Made by a program: the position numbers and the translations under genes. Shown in pieces: positions 57,978-64,000 of a stretch of DNA of 64,000 bases. Below the pieces are notes generated by a model, which searched no databases, was not told the DNA's origin, and was given only the letters and a program-made list of their open reading frames with translations. Numbering within the stretch: the first letter of the stretch is position 1; each line of letters starts with the position of its first letter. Location: positions 1 to 64,000 of the forward strand of contig OW121745.1 of NCBI GenBank assembly GCA_933228675.1, given 5' to 3'. Origin of the DNA: Stomorhina lunata (lineage: Eukaryota; Arthropoda; Insecta; Diptera; Rhiniidae).

Positions 57978-58998
57978 CAGCCACACTAGAGTTTGCAAAA
58001 AACCGTGAAAGTGAGAAACCGCGGTTTCGGTTTTGAAACACTAAAAACCGGCCAGTTTCGGTTAGGTTTTTTAAATAAGACTATTTTGATTTAAATTTGT
58101 AGTAAAATTTAGATCATTTTATTAAAACAAAGTAATGGTATATTTATTAAAGCTCATATTTATAATTTAATACTAAAATACAGGAAATTAATTCACGTTT
58201 TCTAAATATGAGAGATTTCTTAAATAAGTCTTGTTTCTTTTAGAGAAAGTCTTGTTTCTTTTAGAGCTTTTTTAATATTTGCATCCGAGCGACAAATTGC
58301 TTCAACAGTCATTTTTTCGAACAGCAACGAATCTTTAAAAGTATTTACAATTTCAAAGTCGATAAAAGCAAATCTAGAAACAGAAATCTAAGAATAAACT
58401 TAATTCACGTTTATGATGCTTTTTAACGCTTGTTTTTAAAATATTATAGTTTTTCTTACAGCCTCTAGGTTTAAATTTATATTGGCAATCGGTTTTAAAT
58501 GATTCAAAGTTTCATCTTCGCCATCTTCAAAATTGTCTTCGCTTTTGTCGGTTTGAAATTCACATCTGGATTTATAAGAAATTTTTCATAAAAAACATCA
58601 GTGACTGCAAGATGAATTCCGTGTGCCAACCATAACAGAAGCAGTGTTTGATTTTCCGATCCAAATTTGATATTGACTGTTTGTATCAAGTGAAATATTA
58701 AACTCCATTAGCTTTTGGTTTGCTTGGAATTACACGTTCCAAAAATACGTCTGAGTCCCAAGTTATAAAATATACCGTCACATACCGCCTTGCACTTGTC
58801 CATTCGTTTTTTCATTCTTCTGCTTCATTTCATAGACAAATTACGTGCAAATTTATAATGTTATTTCTGAATAATACCAACAAAAAAATTATGAAAAATA
58901 AATAGCTAAAACCGCGATTTTTTCTACGGTTTTCGGATTTGACGCATAAAAAACCGAGGTTTCGGTTTAAACCGAACTGCAAACCTTAAGCCACCCTG
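57978..58998 (-). mobile_element. hAT element remnant
   Basis: Ends CAGCCACACTAGAGTTTGCA and (complement of right) CAGGGTGGCTTAAGGTTTGCA share CAG and a GTTTGCA block, each followed inward by AAACCG-rich sequence. A minus-strand frame at 58504-58689 contains WLAHGIHLAVTDVFYEKF, matching the conserved CxxHxxxLxxxD-type segment of hAT transposases. No convincing 8-bp duplication could be matched, so the borders may be eroded. The rest of the transposase is missing or degraded. Confidence 0.6.
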
Positions 58999-59159
58999 TA
59001 TTTTTTAATTGTTTTATAAAAAAAAATACATTTTTACTCAGTACAAAGTTAGAAAATTATCTCCTTATCTCAATTGGTAGCAATTATTTCGTTACTTAAA
59101 TAAAAATGTATTATTTTTGAAATAAATTACAGAAACTTCACAAAAAGTAATTTAAGTTT

Positions 59160-59173
59160 TATCATCATCATCA
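59160..59173 (-). repeat. (GAT)n tail of the RTE-like element
   Basis: Four to five GAT repeats directly after the last codons on the minus strand. Short simple-repeat tails rather than poly-A are common in RTE-type elements. The first TGA of the run serves as the stop codon. Confidence 0.55.
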
Positions 59174-61034
59174 TCTTTTGCTTCTCAGAAAGAATTCACC
59201 ATTTTCCTTTCTTGGGCCAAATATTCGTCTAAGGATTTTTCTTTCAAATATTCTTAGCGACTCCTCCTCAGAACTCGTCATGGACCATCCTTCTGATCCG
59301 AAAGTAGCTATAGGTTTTATAATAGTATTGTATATTTTTAATTTACAGGCTCTTGACAATAGTTTTGATTTAAATATATTACTATATGCATAATACGTTT
59401 TATTTGCTGCTATAATACGGTCTTGTATGCAGTCTCTTGAGCTGTTGTCGTTGGTTATTTGTACACCCAGGTATTTAAAGTGGTCTACTCCTTCAAAGCT
59501 GAGGTCACCAATGTTGAGATCACGGGGTCGCCTTTTTTCGGCATCTCTAGACAGTATCATATATTTGCTTTTAGATTGATTAACCAAAAGTCCTACGTCC
59601 AATGCAGATGATTGTATATTTATAAACAGCTCTTTAAGATATCGCCTATTTATAGCTAATATTGCTATGTCATCAGCGTAGGCGATTATTATCTCTGACC
59701 GGTAGAACAGATTTCCTGCTCCTGTGTAATTTTTAAGGGTGTAGTGCAGGCATAGATTAAATAGGACTGTGGACAAATTGTCACCTTGCCTTACTCCTGT
59801 ATTTATATCAAATTTTTCACCATGCTCTTGCTGTAGTGCTACTTTTCCTTTTGTGTTGCTGAGTGTTGTCATTGTCAGGCGGGTCAACTTGGTGCTTATG
59901 TTAAATGTGGCAAAAACTTTAGGGATCTTAGATCGGATTATGCTGTCAAATGCTTGTTTAAAGTCAACGAATAGCATATGAACATCGTTATTAAATTCAT
60001 AACTTTTTTCAAGATTTTGTTTAAGGACAAATACTTGGTCAATTATAGACCTACCGGGTCTAAACTCACATTGGTATTCCCCGAGCACTGTTTCCGCTAC
60101 GTTACTTAAACGCCTTGCGATCATTCCGGAGAAAACTTTGTAGCATACGTTTAAAAGTGTAATTCCACGATAGTTTCCGCAGATACGTTTGTCCCCCTTT
60201 TTGTGGATTGGGACTATGATACCTGTTGTCCACACAGCCGGCATTTGTTCCTCCCTCCATACTCTTATTATTAAATTAAATATTTGCCTCTTACCTTCTG
60301 CGTCTAAACCTTTTAGTAGTTCAGCTGTGATATTATCATCACCTGGTGCTTTGTCATTTTTTGTTTTGTCAAGTATTTCTAGCATTTCGTCAATTGTGAG
60401 TTCAGGTTCTGCAGCGCTATTTTCTTCCCTTATTTCTATAATAGTGTCATCGATTTCTTCATCTGCTGTTGGTACATTGTACAGTTCTTCGAAATGCTCT
60501 GTCCATAAATTCATAATTTTCAGTTTTTCTGTTATTACTTGTCCTGTTTTATTTTTTAAGGCATCTAAGCTCGGCTGAAATCCGTTTACTTGACTTTTGA
60601 GTCCCTTGTAGAATTCTTTTGATTTTTGGCTACTAAAATTTGTGTTTATTGCTTCTATTTTTCTTTTCATAGCTTCCTTCTTCTTTTTCTTGCAAAGTTT
60701 CATCGCTTCTTTCCTCTTTATTGCATATAAATCCTTATTGGCCCTAGTATTGCACTGTAACATTTTTTTCCTAGATCTATTTTTAATCTCTACCACCTCG
60801 ATGCATTCGTCATCAAACCATTCAGCATTACGTCTGTATTCTTTTTCTCCTAGTACTTCTTTGGCGCTCTCTATCACAGCTTTTTCAATTATTTTCCAGT
60901 GGTCGTCAATATTGAGTAAATTTTGTTCATTGCTAACTATGCGTTGATTTTCGAGAAATTTTTCTTGGTATCTTAATGCCATTGTACTGTCTTTTAGCTT
61001 GTCAGCGTTCCATTTTAAGCGCTTTAAGTTTTAT
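59171..61034 (-). pseudogene. RTE-like non-LTR reverse transcriptase, long uninterrupted frame, truncated at both ends
   Basis: An uninterrupted frame of about 620 codons. The first Met gives 603 residues, but the homologous-looking sequence (RLKWNADKLKDST) begins upstream. A linker region (EWFDDECIEVVEIKNRSRKK) precedes the RT: NDKAPGDDNITAELLKG, VPIHKKGDKRICGNYRGI, GEYQCEFRPGRSIIDQ, LFVDFKQAFDSI (motif A), NTGVRQGDNL (motif B) and IIAYADDIAILA (motif C, intact). The endonuclease domain upstream is missing (5' truncation at about 61034). The C-terminal RGRPKLRW region is also missing: the frame ends after FERKILRRIFGPRKENGE and runs into a (GAT)n tail at 59160-59172. I assign the RTE-like group only loosely. 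Confidence 0.85.
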
Positions 61035-61458
61035 AATGTAGCAAAATTCATCATTCACCATGTGTATAAAATATATATCTAAAACTAAAGCCAAATCAAA
61101 AAATGTTTCATATCTGCAAAAGTTTACCTTAGAACAAATTTGTCTATTTTGGTTTAAAAAAATTGCGACAAACAATTGTAAATAGATATGAGAAAAAATT
61201 ATTTTTACTTGCAAAATATGTACATTAATATTTGTTTTAAAGATTTTAATAATGTGCTAGGATGTTTGTTTGGCTTAAGGTCTTTCAAAGGTGATTAAAA
61301 CAAATTGTTTATTTATTTTTAAACATTTATTAATCCGATATTTTAATAATTTAAAAAATTACATTTTCGATCCCAATTCATTGTGATCATGTTCTGTGCA
61401 GTGAAGTAATTCTATTTTTAGCATTCATGCTTGTCTATTATTTTGACTTCTGCTTTTA
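61035..61458. other. A+T-rich spacer
   Basis: No gene or repeat recognised between the 5' truncation of the RTE-like element and the next interspersed repeat. Confidence 0.6.
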
Positions 61459-61960
61459 TACCCTTCACCAATAGGTGAAAGGGTATTATTATACCCTTCA
61501 TAGGTGAAAGTTTGTCATTCAGTTTAAATTTTTTTCATTATTTGTCGCAGAACACACAAAATTTATACCGATCTGTCTGTCCGTCTTTTGAAATCAAGTT
61601 TGTTAAGCTGTTAGAGAGCGTATCGACATAAATTGTACGCTATTCAATTTGATAAAAATCGGTCCACAAACACCTGGAATATTTCAAAACCCTACAATCG
61701 ATGTACCACAAATTGCCGAATTTTTAATTTATTTTATACTTATTGTAACTTATTTGATATTTTGGTGGTTTTCAGGTGTTTATGGACCAATTATGATTAA
61801 ATTTAGTATCGTGCTGAGTAGAAAAATTTGAGATGAGCAAACTGCATATGACATGAATTTGTGGTCTGACTTTCGAACATTGTGAAACCATTATATGTAT
61901 GATATTATAATATTATATATCAAATTGTAGGTAATCTTTTCAGAACTTACATTAAATACA
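61459..61960. mobile_element. Fragment of the TATACCCTTCACC repeat
   Basis: Begins with the hairpin TATACCCTTCACC/GGTGAAAGGGTAT, then ACCGATCTGTCTGTCCGTC and GATAAAAATCGGTCCACAAA. This corresponds to the complement of the right part of 42650-45134. The far end is not clear. Confidence 0.55.
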
Positions 61961-62650
61961 TCTCAGTACAGTTCTGATATAATATCATTGCACTAGAGTT
62001 ATCGCTAAGAGAGCAAAATCAAGATAACATTTTTTAATAAAATACGATAGACTTTTGTGACTGTATTTGTATTGAATTGTTGCATATGGAAATGAAGGTT
62101 ATCTTTCTAGGATTTACACTGCAAATAATTTAGTCAAATTGACAGCCTAATAACTTTTTTAACCCGTTATGTCCTAGCGTGACCATATGGTAACACTCTC
62201 TAAATCAGTAGTTACTCAGCATTTTCTTAGCGAGGATAATGGTAAATATTGAATTATTGAATATTTGAGAATCTTTATATGATGTTTTTACTATTTTAAG
62301 TAAAAAAAGTAATTTTTGTTAAAAGCTTCTTGTTGATAAGCTTTATTGAAAAATTTTGCAAAAATAGATTTCATGAAGAAGGAATTGCTTATATTTTTTA
62401 AACTTGTTGTATTTTCTTAAGTAATTTGATTAATTAAATTTGTAAAATGTGTATTTTTGTTTTTGCATAAAAATTTAATATTAAATATATGAAATCATAT
62501 ATTTATTTAGGATTTTTAATACGCGTTACCATATGGTAACGCCATGCATTACATAGTGAATACACAGATAGTTAATTTTTTTTAAATATGTTTGAAATTT
62601 TGCAGAAAGTTAACATTTTCTGAAGCTTGTAATTAGGATTTTTATGTACC
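61961..62650. other. A+T-rich spacer with two ACCATATGGTAAC motifs
   Basis: GCGTTACCATATGGTAACGC at about 62524-62543 is a perfect 20-bp palindrome. A related imperfect copy GCGTGACCATATGGTAACAC lies at about 62177. Their spacing (about 350 bp) and the TTAACCC at 62159 hint at a small DNA transposon, but no matching opposite end was found. Confidence 0.35.
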
Positions 62651-62654
62651 TATG

Positions 62655-62705
62655 TACGAGGTCTGTTCAAAAAATAAGGCGAATTTTCTCAAAAAATATT
62701 TATTT
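62655..62705 (+). mobile_element. mariner-type terminal repeat fragment
   Basis: TACGAGGTCTGTTCAAAAAA followed by TAAGGCGAATTTTCTC matches the general form of mariner termini (AGGTCTGTTCAAAAAGTA). No partner end or transposase was found nearby. Confidence 0.5.
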
Positions 62706-62923
62706 ACTCATCAATTTCATTCTCAACCTCTGCTAAGAGGATTAATAAATTTAAATAAAATAAATTAATTTAATTTTCAAATTATTAATTTGAAAACTTG
62801 AAAGTAATAATGTGGAGAAACACTGAAAAAATTATTTTTGAACGCGGCTCAGTGGATTGCAATTTCTGTCCCTCCACCCATATTCTTGCGAGAGCAAACA
62901 AATAATTCCATCGTATAATTTCC

Positions 62924-63660
62924 ATGTTGTTTCAATCCGAAGAGGAAATGTTTGAAAACAAAAATTCAAGTTTATTTAGAAAATATTTTTTTGAAAATGT
63001 AGTTGATCATTTTGATTCCAATAATAAAAGTTACTACACTTACCAATTGAAAAGTGCTAAAGGCCTAATGGTAGTCATAAAAGGTATAGATAGCTCTGTT
63101 CCAATCAATGAAATAAAAAGTACTCTTGAAATCGAAGGTTACGAAGTGAAGTCAATTCACAATATCCTAAACAAAAATAAAGTTCCTCAAGCACTTTTCA
63201 GAATGGAAATATCTTTTAACTCTTCCCAACTAAAAAAAGGTCAATCCCACAAAATCTATAATTTAAGATATCTGCTTAATCGCAAAATTACTGTAGAAGA
63301 GCCAATTGGGCGCAGAGATCCTCCCCAATGTTTAAATTTACAATATGATTTGATCACACCAAATCATACTGTAAACTATCCAGACAAATTCTACAACTAA
63401 AAAGTGCAGTAACTGCGGACAGAATCACATTGCTAACTACTGTGGTTGCCCTGTATTTTTACATCTCAGACAACAGGCACCCTCATCACGAAAACCTACT
63501 GCTGCTCATTACCAGGGATCTTATTTTCCATCGCTCCCTACAGTTCCGGATCACCCAACGTATTGGCCCTCAGACTTAAATAAGATTCCCGATTTGATAG
63601 ATTTTGCCGTTACAAGAGATATAAAAGAGCCAACTTATCCGTCTACTCATCGCTAGACTT
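62924..63660 (+). pseudogene. Jockey-like gag joined to endonuclease C-terminus
   Basis: The frame 62924-63400 has a PRE_C2HC-type gag domain: KGLMVVIKGIDSSVPINEIK, EIEGYEVKSIHNILNKNKVP, ending GRRDPPQC, where zinc knuckles normally start. After a short break one knuckle remains (CSNCGQNHIANYC, about 63410). Sequence then passes directly into the C-terminal part of the pol endonuclease (WPSDLNKIPDLIDFAVTRDI, about 63560; SDFSPSIITF after a stop). The first two knuckles and most of the endonuclease are deleted. In intact relatives gag binds the RNA and the endonuclease nicks the target. Confidence 0.75.
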
Positions 63661-63902
63661 ATCATCTGATTTTTCGCCATCTATTATAACATTTTATGGC
63701 AGTACAGAAATAAAAACTGGTTAAAATATAAAATGTATGTCAATTCCCATATCCCATTCAATATTTGTCTCAGGAATCCTACTGACATCGAATCTGCAGA
63801 AATTCTCACTAATGCAGTCTGTATAGCAACTCCAATTTTTAAACCGAAGAAAAGGGGTAGCCAGAATATTCCAGAAGATATTCAAAGTCTAATAAATGAA
63901 CC

Positions 63903-63975
63903 GCAGTGGTATAGCAGGTTAGTCACCCGCCTAGCATATCAGAGGTCCCAAGTTCGATCCCTGGCCAGACCCACT
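63903..63975 (+). tRNA. tRNA-like sequence (Ala-type anticodon loop), probably degenerate or SINE-derived
   Basis: A-box-like TGGTATAGCAGGTTAG, anticodon-loop-like CTAGCAT (AGC), and a T-arm AAGTTCGATCCCTGG ending in CCAGACCCAC. The 5' acceptor strand does not complement the 3' strand and the anticodon stem is poor. I take it as a tRNA pseudogene or the head of a tRNA-derived SINE rather than a working tRNA. Confidence 0.35.
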
Positions 63976-64000
63976 TGAAAAAATTAATTTTCAAAAAAGC

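Noticed and set aside
62159..62545. piggyBac miniature element starting TTAACCC
   Set aside because: No GGGTTAA partner or convincing inverted end within reach.

Overview
The window looks like repeat-rich, probably heterochromatic DNA from a fly (Diptera). I see no intact host gene. Almost everything that can be assigned is a mobile element or a tandem repeat: Ty3/Gypsy, R1/LOA-type, RTE-like and Jockey-like retrotransposons, pogo/Tigger-like, hAT, Tc1/mariner and Helitron DNA elements. There are also non-coding interspersed repeats with ends containing TATACCCTTCACC and CGGCTNTGCCGAAT, which I associate with higher (probably calyptrate) flies. That species inference is from memory, not from a search.

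Layout. 1-8007 is one array of a 31-bp satellite whose every unit is a perfect hairpin. 8008-8350 is a fragment of a Gypsy gag gene plus part of an insertion. 8351-35102 is a palindrome of about 26.8 kb with two arms of about 13.4 kb. From its centre (about 21743) outward, each arm carries satellite, gag N-terminus, a 676-bp insertion, a gag-integrase body, a 3' LTR, a pogo/Tigger-like pseudogene, AT-rich spacer, and a Helitron. The Helitron contains a hammerhead-ribozyme element and an RTE-like fragment. The palindrome ends inside the Helitron. Only the right Helitron continues past it, to a clean 5' end at 41921, and it holds a nested 5.7-kb R1/LOA-type retrotransposon.

41922-50173 contains non-coding repeats and a solo Gypsy LTR (4-bp duplication ATAT). 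That LTR is split by two hAT-type non-autonomous elements, each with its own 8-bp target duplication. One of them is a 4-kb foldback built from 39-bp and 29-bp arrays. 50174-64000 holds remnants of Tc1, Helitron-like, TTAA-flanked, hAT, RTE-like, mariner and Jockey elements in AT-rich DNA, with a tRNA-like stretch at the end.

Most notable observations: (1) a near-canonical type I hammerhead ribozyme at 12376-12444, mirrored at 31009-31077, inside a 0.7-kb element with an 11-bp target duplication and Penelope-like architecture; (2) the large palindrome, whose arms each carry a private deletion and so look like real copies rather than a read artefact; (3) a centre of symmetry that lies in hairpin-forming satellite; (4) the shared G-spacer, stem, AAAA-loop, stem design of the 31-bp satellite and the 29-bp arrays inside the hAT foldback.
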